Assembly: GCA_029204225.1 (NCBI GenBank)
Contig: CM055099.1
Span: 56,514,789 to 56,578,788 of the forward strand
DNA from: Diphasiastrum complanatum
Lineage: Eukaryota > Streptophyta > Lycopodiopsida > Lycopodiales > Lycopodiaceae
Length of the DNA stretch: 64,000 nucleotides
Direction of reading: 5' to 3'
The translations under genes were made by a program, and so were the position numbers. Positions 34,991 to 45,780 of this stretch are shown piece by piece (positions within the stretch are counted from its first letter, which is position 1; each line of letters begins with the position of its first letter). The notes below the pieces were generated by a model, which worked only from the letters and a program-made list of their open reading frames with translations, had not been told where the DNA came from and searched no databases.

Positions 34991-35372
34991 GATCTGATGC
35001 ATGATCAGTACCTCGAGCTCCAAAAGTGTATATATAGAGGCTTATTTGGCCATAATCAATGTGAGACACCAATCTTGGTTTCGGAAGCAATTTTGAGTTA
35101 TTCTCTCCATTTGTCTACATTTGTTTTGATTGTTTTGAGGTGCTATCAATGTGTACTTGATTTTCAGGTTGGAGTCCATACTCAGACAGGGTTTCACATG
35201 TGGGAAACCAAAAAGTACACCTACCTTCAATTAATAATTGTTCTTGTTAGGATTTTGTGTCTAGAATTGATCTAGATTGATCTTAATCTCAAGTAGATTG
35301 ATAGATCAAGTAATATCTCTTGAGGATCAGATTAGGATCCACTCTTGGTCTTTTTTTTTTACTTTTTGCACA
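34991..35372 (+). mobile_element. Copia 5' LTR, 3' part (element N)
   Basis: 382 bp matching 44597-44926 of the 3' LTR with only occasional differences. It ends TTTTTGCACA at 35372, directly before the PBS. A TATA box (TATATATA, about 35028-35035) marks the retroelement promoter. The first 430 bp of the LTR are missing at the fusion with the fragment on the left. Full LTR length would be about 812 bp. Confidence 0.85.
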
Positions 35373-35384
35373 TGGTATCAGAGC
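35373..35384 (+). promoter_or_regulatory. Copia primer binding site (tRNA-iMet)
   Basis: TGGTATCAGAGC immediately after the LTR terminus, the usual plant copia PBS complementary to the 3' end of initiator tRNA-Met. Confidence 0.9.
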
Positions 35385-35784
35385 CTAGTACAAGAGGTTT
35401 TGTTGAAATTGATAGGGTTAATCCAAATCAAAGCCAAAATTAGCAGTTTTTTGGAAACTAGTCAAATTTTGTGTAGCAAGTTGGATTTGATAGCTATCCT
35501 CAAAATTTTTGGTCCAGATTTTGTTGTGGGCTGTAGGAACCCTTTTCACACGTGTGAGGCGGTACATCTCCGGTTTTGACTAAGAAATTTCAAAAATTTG
35601 TAGAATTTGACTCACATACACAATTTGAGTGATTTTTGGTGCAAAATCAAGCATTTTCTATAATGAATCTAATTCCTTGATTAGTTCTTGGATTAGATTA
35701 GTCAAAAAAATAAAATTGAAGCTTGAATAGGTGCACTAATTGATCTTCTCTGATATTTTTAGTGTATGTTGAGGTTGAAGAGAG
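35385..35784 (+). other. Leader of element N, cut by nested insertion
   Basis: Untranslated leader between the PBS and the expected gag start. It ends at about 35784, where sequence switches to the truncated LTR of a minus-strand element. The gag N-terminal part of element N is absent, so the junction involved a deletion. Confidence 0.6.
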
Positions 35785-36407
35785 AGTTGCTCTCCTCAGG
35801 TAGAGAGAGAAAAACCATCATGAGCTCTCGGGTAGAGAGAGAAAGCTAGAAATTCAATGACACTCAAAATCCACACAATCACTAAATCAATTAGATCCAA
35901 AATGAGGAGTACAATGATACTAGTAGATCCACGAGCTACCACTATGCTTAACTATGATTGACCACACTTTGTCACCTCTTAATCCTATTGGACCATTGAT
36001 TCATGCACCTGTTAATTCTATTGGACCATTTTCAAGCAAACCTCAAATTCTATTGGACCACTCATGGTTCCACCTCTAAATCCTATTGGACCTCTTAAAC
36101 CCTCTTAAAAAAAAAGCATTACACTTGTCTACACTCTAATTGGCACAAGTTTGGCCTCCTACTCTATTTTGGCTCAATAGTGGCATTACAAGTGGAAATG
36201 AATAATTTGCCATCTATGCCAGATTTGACCCTATCAACATCCTACACCTAAATGCTTGACTATGAGATTCTATGAGACCCCTATATCAAACATTTTTTAT
36301 TTACTTTAAAATTCTCCACACGTGGGAACATCCTCCACACATGTGAGATTCACTTACAAACTTCTATCATAAAAAATACCAAGCTAGATTTTTGCCAATT
36401 TCTCACA
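35785..36407 (-). mobile_element. 3' LTR of element O (truncated)
   Basis: Matches 40071-40692 of the 5' LTR at a nearly constant offset of about 4285 bp. On the minus strand it starts TGTGAGAAATTGG at 36407. The final 200 bp or so (the left side) are missing, so the target-site duplication cannot be checked. Confidence 0.85.
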
Positions 36408-36420
36408 CTCCTCCTCAAAA
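36408..36420 (-). promoter_or_regulatory. Polypurine tract of element O
   Basis: TTTTGAGGAGGAG on the minus strand directly before the 3' LTR start. The same GAGGAGGAG-TGTGA arrangement ends element N at 44161-44167. Confidence 0.85.
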
Positions 36421-37330
36421 AATAGCTTGGAAAGGTACTAGATCACTTGAGAAGTTTGTAAATCTTTTTGAGTGGATCCTTTGGTATGCATAAGAAGTGA
36501 AGATCAGCCAAGGGATCCATCATAGCAGCACCCTCACCATATCCATGATAAGATCTCTTTGGTAGAGATCTCTTGCCAATGCCTTTGAAGAATGCTCCAC
36601 CAATATGCCACTATGATCATGGGCTTCCTCCATGCTTGATAATGATATTTGCTTTGAAAGTTCCACTTGCATGATGGATGCACCATAAATAGAGAAATAT
36701 GAGGCTTCCAAGCCTCATAAGGATCATGGAGATCAAGATCATAAGATGTGAAACAATGATGATTATCAAGATTATGCTTTCTAGCTTGACTAGTCCACAT
36801 ACAATGAACTATTTCCATGATGGATCTAATCTTGGTATCAAAGACTATCTTGATCTTTTTTAGGCTAGTTACTCTCTCAAGGATGTAAGTGTCCAACTTT
36901 AAATGCTTCACTTAATCTCAAGAGGAGTTTACAATTTGCCTCAAAACATGTGAAAACATGATTTTCAAAAAAGTGAGTACCAAGCTCAATCTTGTTCTTA
37001 CTAGAACCAAGAGCATACTTTTGACAATACAATATCTTTCTTTCAAAAAGTATTGGAAACACATCTAAGTCAATAATGAAAAGAAACATGTCCATACCAT
37101 AAGCATCATACAAAACTAGTATAGCTTTTCTTGAACTTTGAGATCCAAAAAATTCAATGAAGTAAGATATCATCTCAAGGAAAGGAAGATGAGCATATAT
37201 GAATGTGTTGTAGTAGATACAACATGAAAGATGCCCCTCTTTGCCATGTAAGGTGAGCCAATAAGACTCGGCCATGCATCTTGAAGATCTTCTTGAAATC
37301 ATATGAAGAAGAAACTCCTCCTCACACATT
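36421..37330 (-). other. Unrelated tail of element O in place of RT/RNase H
   Basis: About 900 bp between the integrase end and the PPT with no copia resemblance. The upstream frame stays open into it for about 150 codons (hydrophobic, for example YFIEFFGSQSSRKAILVLYD), and a second 125-codon frame covers 36911-36534. It could be a captured host segment or a decayed region specific to this non-autonomous lineage. No protein family recognised. Confidence 0.5.
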
Positions 37331-38220
37331 GGCCCCATCATAACTTGAATACCTTCAAAAAAGATAACTTGTGATGCTTCTTGAGAAGCCTTGATCTCGG
37401 CCACTTCCAAGATTGAATCTTCATGCAATGTGACATCTCTATTCACAATCACTTTTGAAATAGAGAGTGTAAAGACACTAAAGGCCTCCTTGATGGATGA
37501 GTATCCAATCATGATCCAGGAGCTTGGATCATCCTTCCTTCTTGTTTCCAAGGGAATATGTGCAAAGCAAGGACTACCAAGTTCACTAAGGTGATCAACC
37601 TTAGGCTTCATCTTGAATAAAACTTCATATGGTGCTATTCCTTCAAGAGCTCCAATACTCCTCAAAGCTTTGATCTTCAATAAGAATTTCTTCTCAACAT
37701 ATGCTTTGAATAATAAGGAATAATCATACACCATAATACTTGAAGAGAGAAGATATGTGCATCTTGTGTGATCATCCTCCTTTGAAATATTGGACAAATA
37801 AGAAACATCAAGAGAGTTTGCACTCTCACTTGGGTCCAATTTGTAGATGCCTTCAAATCTTGATCCATATGCAAGGATCTCACCATCCTTCTTGATCACA
37901 CAATTGTCAATATTGAAATTGACATCAAAGCCACTATCAAGAAGTTGGCCAACACTTAAGATGTTCTTTGTAAGCTTTGGGACAAAAAGAACATTGTTGA
38001 GAAAGAGATCTTTGGAAGATGCAAGCTTCAAGAGAATAATCCCTACTCCTTCAATATTGCACTCATGCTTACTTGCAATGCATATGGTCTTCTCGACTCC
38101 ATCATAAAGCATAATAGATGAAAAAAAGTGCTTGGAGCCACACATATGTGAAGATGCTCCACTATCAATATACCATGAGTCATCCTTGTTGAAGGTGGAA
38201 GAGGAGAAGCTTGATGCCAT
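36877..38220 (-). CDS. Element O protease / truncated integrase ORF, 447 codons
   Basis: An open minus-strand frame. It begins just after the gag knuckle, with the protease active site SWYIDSGASSHMC, then the LFVPKLTKNILSVGQL region. It jumps from ISKEDD to HTRCTYLLSSSIMVYDYS, so the pre-integrase zinc segment and first catalytic Asp are deleted. It jumps again at LKIKALRS, so the second catalytic Asp and the Glu are lost. The integrase C-end (PYEVLFKMKP, FAHIPLETRRKDDPSSW) remains, followed by about 150 residues of unrelated tail. Both deletions keep the frame. The start shown is the first Met of the frame; in the parent it would be internal to the polyprotein. Confidence 0.65.
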   Translation of the reverse strand: MASSFSSSTFNKDDSWYIDSGASSHMCGSKHFFSSIMLYDGVEKTICIASKHECNIEGVGIILLKLASSKDLFLNNVLFVPKLTKNILSVGQLLDSGFDVNFNIDNCVIKKDGEILAYGSRFEGIYKLDPSESANSLDVSYLSNISKEDDHTRCTYLLSSSIMVYDYSLLFKAYVEKKFLLKIKALRSIGALEGIAPYEVLFKMKPKVDHLSELGSPCFAHIPLETRRKDDPSSWIMIGYSSIKEAFSVFTLSISKVIVNRDVTLHEDSILEVAEIKASQEASQVIFFEGIQVMMGPMCEEEFLLHMISRRSSRCMAESYWLTLHGKEGHLSCCIYYNTFIYAHLPFLEMISYFIEFFGSQSSRKAILVLYDAYGMDMFLFIIDLDVFPILFERKILYCQKYALGSSKNKIELGTHFFENHVFTCFEANCKLLLRLSEAFKVGHLHP

Positions 38221-38316
38221 AAGAGAGCCTTCTCCATCACTTGCAATATTGTCTTCTTTCTCATTGGTGATGTTGGCTTGATTGAGTTGATTCTTCTTCT
38301 TGAAGCAATTGGTGGC

Positions 38317-39102
38317 CTAATGGCCTTTCTTGCCACAATAAAAGCACCTGATCTTCTTCTTCTTGAGCTTGGATGATGAAGCATTAGAGGAATCATCTTC
38401 CTCCTCTCCATCTTGGTCTTTAGATTTGTCATTAGAGAAGTGATGGTGTTGCTGCTTACTCCTCTCTTTGTGCTTGGCAAATAGAACTTTGTCATCATCA
38501 TGATTGAGTGATAGCTTGTCCATCCTCAAGAGTTTGTACTCTTGTCTTGATTCTTCAGAAATAAGCACACTTTGAAGGGCCTCCAAACTTGGTAGCTCCT
38601 CCTTAATGGCATAGGATTGGACAAGGTTGTCATATTCATCTCTCAAGCCATTGAGAATGACTTGGACTAGCTCACTTTGATTGATTGAGTCACCAATACA
38701 TGCAAGCTCCCTATGAATAACCTTGACTCTCAAAACATAATTAGATGCACTCTTATCACTCTTTTGACTACTTTGGAAGATTTGATTTCTAAGAGTGAGG
38801 AGCCTAGAGGTGTTCTTAGCCTCATAGATGGACTTGAGACAATCCCAAGCTTCCTTGGATGTAGAACAATCACCAATCTCCCTCAATATCTCATTAGAGA
38901 CATTCATCTTAATGTAGTGGAGAGACATCCTAGCTCTCTTCTTGTATTTTTGTACTTCTTGAAGGAATTGAGGCTCCTCCTCAATCCCAAGTACAATGTC
39001 CATCACATCTTGGAGTATCAAGATGGACTCCATCCTCAACTTCCATATTGTATAATTGGAAGTAGACAATCTCTCACTTGATTGCAACAAGTATGAACTC
39101 AT
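38317..39102 (-). CDS. Element O gag
   Basis: 261 codons from ATG at 39102, N-terminus MSSYLLQSSERLSTSNYTIW, with the typical copia gag UBN2-type domain (EAWDCLKSIYEAKNTSRL, LRDEYDNLVQSYAI), a Lys/Asp-rich linker and the knuckle CFYCGKKGH. A TAG stop falls inside the knuckle. Beyond it the zinc-knuckle reading resumes (ATNCFKKK) toward the protease ORF, so one nonsense change separates gag from pol. Otherwise gag is intact. Confidence 0.85.
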   Translation of the reverse strand: MSSYLLQSSERLSTSNYTIWKLRMESILILQDVMDIVLGIEEEPQFLQEVQKYKKRARMSLHYIKMNVSNEILREIGDCSTSKEAWDCLKSIYEAKNTSRLLTLRNQIFQSSQKSDKSASNYVLRVKVIHRELACIGDSINQSELVQVILNGLRDEYDNLVQSYAIKEELPSLEALQSVLISEESRQEYKLLRMDKLSLNHDDDKVLFAKHKERSKQQHHHFSNDKSKDQDGEEEDDSSNASSSKLKKKKIRCFYCGKKGH

Positions 39103-39854
39103 TCAAGTCATGTAAAGTGGAGATAAATAAAAGTGATGAACAAAAAATGTTGCTTTGCTCTCACTAAAGGATCCAATAATGGTGTGCTACCAGCTCCTAT
39201 GCAAGATCTTGCAACAAACTGTGAGATGATTCTCACTAGCTATCTCAATCTCTCCAAAACTAGATCTACTTCACATCAAATGATGGAGTATGGGAAAATT
39301 TAGGATGAAACACTCTTAGCACGTGTGAAATATACTAAGAAACCAAATTTGACTCAAATACAATGATATTGCATGAAACAAAATGGCTAAGATCTCAAAA
39401 CAGTGCCTAGATCACATATAGATGAGATTGGTAAGCATTCAACTGTGATTTTGGATCAAACAAGCAATCTCTTGACCAAACCAAATGTGTCCACCCAGGA
39501 CTAGTGCCCTACCTAACCCTCTTCAAAAATTTATAACTTTTGATTGGCTCAACCAAATGAAATGAAACTGATTGCATCAAAAACTTGACAAAAATAGCTT
39601 CAAAACAAGCTATCTAGCAATATTTTTGGATCAAACATGAAAGAGAACTCCCAAACTGAAATTGTATGTTCCTCACACGTGTCTGAGCACCTGATTCTGT
39701 ACAGTACTAGGTCAGACCCAATCAATGCCCTATTGATCTCTTTTGATCCAAAATTGGACAAGATAGCTAGGAAAATGGATCTTGACAATTTCTAGCTCAA
39801 GATTGATGAATAGTTTTCACTCAAATGGATCAAAATGCATGGTAACCTTAGGTA
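39103..39854 (-). other. Leader of element O
   Basis: 750 bp of non-coding sequence between the PBS and the gag start codon, long but within the range for plant copia leaders. Confidence 0.65.
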
Positions 39855-39867
39855 GGCTTTGATACCA
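39855..39867 (-). promoter_or_regulatory. Primer binding site of element O
   Basis: TGGTATCAAAGCC on the minus strand, adjoining the LTR end (...ATCAACA). It differs from element N's PBS at one position but is still of tRNA-Met type. Confidence 0.85.
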
Positions 39868-40692
39868 TGTTGATTTCACACGTGTGGATTGTCCACAACA
39901 TGTACCTGTGATCTCCTAAGGTGTGTAGATGCATCAAGATCAAGACTAGATTGAGATTCAAGGTCAATCTTAGATCCTATGGCAAAACCACACTACTACA
40001 TGCATTCAATCACTTCCAGCTCTCACTCACACATGTGGGAAGTATTCAAAAAATATTCTAAGTAAAAACAAGTTGCTCTCCTTGGGTAGAGAGAGAAAAA
40101 TCTTCATGAGCTCTCGGGTAGAGAGAGAAAGCTAGAAATTCAATGACACTCAAATCCACACAATCACCAAATCAATTAGATCCAAAATGAGGAGTACAAT
40201 GATACTAGTAGATCCATGAGCTATCACTATGCTTAAATATGATTGGACCACACGTTTTCACCTCTTAATCATATTGGACCATTGATCCATGCACCTCTTA
40301 ATTCTATTGGATCATTTTCAAGCAAACCTCAAATTCTATTGGACCACTCATGGTTCCACCTCTAAATCCTATTGGACCTCTTAAACTTCATCAAAAAAAA
40401 GCATTACACTTGTCTACACTCTAATTGGCACAAGTTTGGCCTCCTACTCTATTTTGGCTCAATAGTGGCATTACAAGTGGAAATGGATAATTTGCCATCT
40501 ATGCCAAATTTGACCCTATCAACATCCTACACCTAAATGCTTGACTATGAAATTGTATGAGACCCCTATATCAAACATTTTTTATTTACTTTACAATTCT
40601 CCACACGTGGGAACATCCTCCACACATGTGAGATTCACTTACAAACTTCTATCATAAAAAATACCAAGCTAGATTTTTGCCAATTTCTCACA
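39868..40692 (-). mobile_element. 5' LTR of element O (825 bp)
   Basis: On the minus strand it starts TGTGAGAAATTGG at 40692 and ends ATCAACA at 39868, next to the PBS. It contains palindromic CACACGTGTG at 39877-39886 and CACACGTGG near 40602. The 3' LTR copy is almost identical over the shared 620 bp. Confidence 0.9.
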
Positions 40693-42253
40693 GTTCAAAC
40701 CTTTGCTATTCAAGATTCACTTCCTAGTATTGAAAATCTTCAAAGTGTGCTTGTTAGTGAGGAGAGTAGAATGCTTCATATCAAAAGTAGGATGAGTTCC
40801 TTCCTTATCTTTGAGTGATGGTGATACAAAAGCTAACTTTTCTTTGAAAGGCAAGAAGAAGAAGTTTCCATCCAAGAAGACTCAAGACATGGAGATGGAG
40901 AACAAAGATGGAGCATCAAGTTCCAAAGGCAAGAGCAAGAAGGACAAGAAGAAGCTAAAGTGTTTCTTTTGTGGAAAAAAGGGACATTTTGCATCCGCGT
41001 GCTACAAGAAGAAGAATGCCCAAGAGAATGACAATCAAGGAAATCTTCTGCTCGAGGAGGAGGAAGAAGGCAATCTATCTTTGATGGTATCCTCACCACA
41101 AACATCTAATCAAGACACTTGGTGGATTGATAGTGGGGCAAGCTCTCACATGACTCACCAAAAAGACTACTTTTCTAATCTACTTTCTTACAATAGTTCT
41201 AAGAGATTTATTTTCACTGCAAGTGATCAAGAATGTGAGATTGTAGGTGTTGGATCCATTCCTTTATGTCTAGGATCATCTAAAAAAGTAGATCTATACA
41301 ATGTTCTTTATGTACCTTCAATTACAAAGAACTTGTTGAGTGTAGTACAACTTATGGATAGTGGATTAGATGTACATTTCAAGCATGGAGCATGTTCTAT
41401 CTTGAAAGAAGAAAAATGTATTGCTAGTGGTTTCAAGCAAGGAAGGTTATTCAAATTGGATGCTAATGTGATGGTTGGAAGTGTGAACATGGCAAGGGAG
41501 GAGCTCACTCAAGTGGAATTATGGCACAAAAGGTTAGGCCATCCTAACTACAAAGCTATGGAGACCATGGTGACAAAAGAGCTAGCAAGAGGGCTTCCCA
41601 AAACCATATCCAAGTGTGGCAAGCTTTGTGAAGCTTGTGGACTCTCCAAATTTCATAAGCTTCTTTTCAAGAGATCTTTGATAAGATCTAACTCTCCTCT
41701 TGACCTTATACACTCGAATGTTCATTCATTTTCACACGAATCAAATGGTGGAGCTCTTATGTATGTCACTTTTATTGATGATAAATCAAGATACTCTTGG
41801 GTTTATCTCTTGTCTAAGAAAAGTGAAGTTTTTGAGTCCTTTGTAAAGTTCAAAACTCTTGTGGAAAAGCAACTTACTACTAGCTTGAAAGTATTAAGAA
41901 GTGATAATGGAGGGGAGTACATCTCCAATAGGATGAAAGAGTTTTGTGAAACTAATGGCATAAAGAGAGAGTTTACTTGTACATATACTCCACAACAAAA
42001 TGGAGCAGCTGAGAGAAAAAATAGGACACTATGTGAGTGTGCTAAAGCTACGAGATTAATGCATCTCTTTCTATTTCATTTTGGGGAGAAGCTATTTTAT
42101 GTGCAAACTTTCTTTGTAATAGAATGACTAATAGTGCCATTAAAGGACTTACGCTTTATGAAGTATTGTTTGGCAAAAAAGCCAAATTTTAGTGATTTGA
42201 AAGTTTTTGGATGTACTTGTTATGTACATATTCCTTTAGAAACAAGGAAAAAA
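40693..42253 (+). pseudogene. Element N gag end, protease and integrase
   Basis: Gag resumes at 40693 (LPSIENLQSVLVSEES), shifts frame near 40800, then stays open 40811-42127. It shows a CFFCGKKGHFASAC knuckle, protease TWWIDSGASSHMT, pre-integrase zinc segment (LWHKRLGHPNYK, CEACGLSKFHK), and integrase with LRSDNGGEYIS and AERKNRTLCE. The first catalytic Asp position reads LIHSNVHSF, Asn replacing Asp. Frameshifts near 42050 and 42178 and a stop near 42253 break the integrase C-end. The long open frame shows recent decay. The frame's first codon is not a genuine start. Confidence 0.9.
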
Positions 42254-44154
42254 TAAGATGCCACTTCTTTCAAAGGCATCTTTGTTGGTTATAGTGAAAG
42301 TAAAAAAGCTTATAGGATATATGATTCTATTATAAAAAAGGTTGTTGCTAGTAGAGATGTACTTTTTGATGAATCTCTCCAAGCCAAAGGAAAGGTGACT
42401 TCCAACAACACTCAACTTGTCAAAGATCATGCTATGGTCGAGGAGGAGCTTCATGAAGATGAAGACCAAGTGGAATCTACTCCAAGTTTAAGGGTGCCAA
42501 GAAGATCAACAAGGACAAGGATTGAGCCATCAAGGCTCACTTATAGTGACAAAGGGGAGCAAAGGGAAGATTCTCAACTACTCAACTCTTATGCTTTTTT
42601 GACTACTATGCTTGAAGAACCAACTAGTTTTGAGGAAGCAAATAAATCTCAATATTGGAAGAAAGCTATGCAAGTAGAGTTTGATGCATTAATGGAAAAT
42701 CAAACTTGGAAACTTGTTGATTTACCTAAGGAAAGAAGCCTCTTACTTGTAAATGGATATATAGAGTGAAATATAATCAAGATGGTTCCATTCATAAGTA
42801 CACAGCTAGACTTGTAGCAAAAGGTTTTTTGCAAGTCAAAGGCATAGATTATGTTGAAACCTTTGCACCTGTTGCAAAGCTTGTGACCATTAGATTAATC
42901 ATATGTCTTGCAACTTCTTTCAAATGGGAGCTCTTCCAACTTGATGTGACAAATGCTTTGTTGAATGGATTCTTGGAAGAGGAAATCTACATGTGCCAAC
43001 CCGAGGGCTTCATCAAAGATGGAGAAGAAGACAAGGTGTGTCTCTTGAAGAAGAGTCTTTATGGACACAAGCAAGCACCAAGAGCATGGTACTCTAGGTT
43101 GCATTCCTATCTTATTTCCATTGGATTTGTTGTAAGTTCTTATGAACCATCATTGTACTACAAATTTAATGATGGAAAGATCATTATCTTAGTTTTATAT
43201 GTTGATGACATTATACTCACAGGAAATGATCTAGATGCCATCAAGAATGTAAAAGTTTCCTTGTCTAGTGAGTTTAAGATGGTAGATCTTAAAGTTATAC
43301 TTGGAATAGAAGTCACTAGAAGTAATGATTTTACCTTCATATGTCAATCTAAGTATGCTAGATCAATCTTAGCAAGATTTGACATGATTGATTGCAAAGG
43401 AGTTGAAACTCCTATGGAACTAAGTGTAAAAGTTTCTAAGGAAAGTGATGAAGCATCCTTTGAGGACATCACTACCTATAGAATGCTTATTGGTTCCTTG
43501 ATATACTTAACTATCACTAGACCAGATCTTAGTTTTTGTGTTGGCAAGTTGAGTCAATACATGCAAAGTCCATTAATATGTCATTGGAAAGGAGCAAAAA
43601 GGGCGTTAAGGTACATCTCGGCTACAAAAGGCTTTGGCATAGTTTATGAAAGGACTAATATTTGTTTGAGAGCATATTCGGACTCAAGTTTTGCAGGTGA
43701 CAAGATGGATAGAAGATCCGTAAGTGCATTTACTACATTCTTATGTGGAGAAGTTATATCTTGGCTTTCCAAAAAGCAAGATACCACCTCTCTTTCATCA
43801 ACAGAATCTGAAGCCACGACAACAACAACAAAGGAAGTTCTTTGGCTTAAAAGGCTTTTGGAGGAGCTACATGTGATCAAGGATGAAGACATTCCATGCA
43901 TATATTGTAATAATCAAGCAGCTCAACAACTTGCAAACAATCCAGTCTTTCATGCTCGAACAAATCACATCGAGATTGCACATCATTTCGTGAGGGAGAA
44001 AGTGCAAGCAAAGGAGGTCAAGATTATTCATGTTTCATCATCAGATTGCATTGCTGATATACTCACCAAGGCATTGCCTAAAGATCCATTTATAAAATTA
44101 AGATTGGCTCTTGGAGTTATAGATAGATCTATGCTAGATTTACCAAGCTAGATT
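42254..44154 (+). pseudogene. Element N RT and RNase H
   Basis: Continues integrase C-end and RT: frame 42395-42769 (RRSTRTRIEPSRL to MENQTWKLVDLP), a one-base shift near 42735, then 461 open codons to 44151. RT shows ARLVAKGFLQVKGIDY, QLDVTNALLNGFLEEEIY, LYVDDIILTG (intact active site) and YGHKQAPRAWYSRL. RNase H has AYSDSSFAGDKMDRRS and SSTESEATTTTTKEVLWL, ending ADILTKALPKDPF. RT and RNase H motifs look functional, so the frameshifts are the only clear defects in this half. Confidence 0.9.
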
Positions 44155-44166
44155 TTTGAGGAGGAG
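44155..44166 (+). promoter_or_regulatory. Polypurine tract of element N
   Basis: TTTGAGGAGGAG directly before the LTR start TGTGAAAAATG at 44167. Confidence 0.85.
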
Positions 44167-44926
44167 TGTGAAAAATGCAAAAATAAGCTTGGTAGAGGCC
44201 AAAAATATTGTATATAGGATAGACACACATGTGTGGAGCCTGTTCCCACGTGTGAAACTAGTGTACTTTTCATGTACCATAATCATATATGTTGTACATA
44301 TGTTTTAATTCAAGTTCTAGTGGCTAAAATGGCCAAAAACTAGTTTTCTAGGGATATGACACATGGCACCAATCTAATGATTGCATGAGCCAAATATTTT
44401 GAATAGGTGTCACATCCCATGTGTAGAGGACAGCTCACACATTTGGAAATAGCTGAAGTAGGCGAGTTTTTGCTTCTAGAAGATTTCCATGAAGATCTCC
44501 ATATAGTAGGAAAATAGACCAAAAATGTCCAAAATGGAAAGTTTTGATCCAAGTGTCAAATTGCATGATGGTGACAAGGCATCCTCACATGTGTGAGATC
44601 TGATGCATGATCAGTACCTCGAGCTCCAGAAGTGTATATATAGAGGCTTATTTGGCCATAATCAATGTGAGACACCAATCTTGGTTTTGGAAGCAATTTT
44701 GAGTTATTTTCTCCATTTGTCTACATTTGTTTTGATTGTTTTGAGGTGCTATCAATGTGTACTTGATTTTCAGGTTGGAGTCCATACTCAGACAGGGTTT
44801 CACACGTGGGAAACCAGAAAGTACACCTACCTTCAATTAATGATTGTTCTTGTTAGGATTTTGTGCCTAGAATTGATCTAGATTGATCTTAATCTCAAGT
44901 AGATTGATAGATCATGTAATCTGACA
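44167..44926 (+). mobile_element. 3' LTR of element N (end truncated)
   Basis: Begins TGTGAAAAATGC. From 44597 it matches the 5' LTR piece at 34991 almost perfectly until about 44926, where homology stops about 50 bp before the LTR terminus. It has a TATATATA box near 44634 and CACGTG-containing palindromes near 44248 and 44803. Nearly identical LTRs imply a young insertion. Confidence 0.85.
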
Positions 44927-45572
<646 letters not shown>

Positions 45573-45780
45573 AGTTTCCATTACCAATTTTCTCTCTCTA
45601 CACTTGCATCCTATCTCGTGGCTCGAGAGTGATGATACTGGAGATTGATCAATAGCTTTTCATTGGTTGGGTGGCTTTGTCCCACAATGTTCTCTTTGTG
45701 TTTGTCTTGTAAGCATGATCCTTTTGAGTGTTCTTGCAAGTTTGATCTTTGGAGATCATCTCAGTGGTATCAAAGCAAGG
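45573..45780 (+). mobile_element. LTR end and tRNA-Met PBS of another retroelement
   Basis: TGGTATCAAAGCAAGG at 45765 is a tRNA-Met-type PBS, preceded by LTR-like sequence ending ATCATCTCAG. The LTR's start is not defined, and no gag frame follows within 1 kb. This looks like a decayed plus-strand element. Confidence 0.55.

Larger units (their letters stand above)
35785..40692 (-). mobile_element. Nested non-autonomous copia element (element O)
   Basis: A minus-strand element with a 5' LTR at 39868-40692, PBS at 39855-39867, gag (39102-38317), protease plus shortened integrase (38220-37330), an unrelated tail, PPT at 36408-36420 and a 3' LTR at 35785-36407. RT and RNase H are entirely missing. 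It sits inside the gag region of the plus-strand element N: N's leader lies to its left, and N's gag end resumes at 40693. It needs enzymes from a relative to move. Confidence 0.85.
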
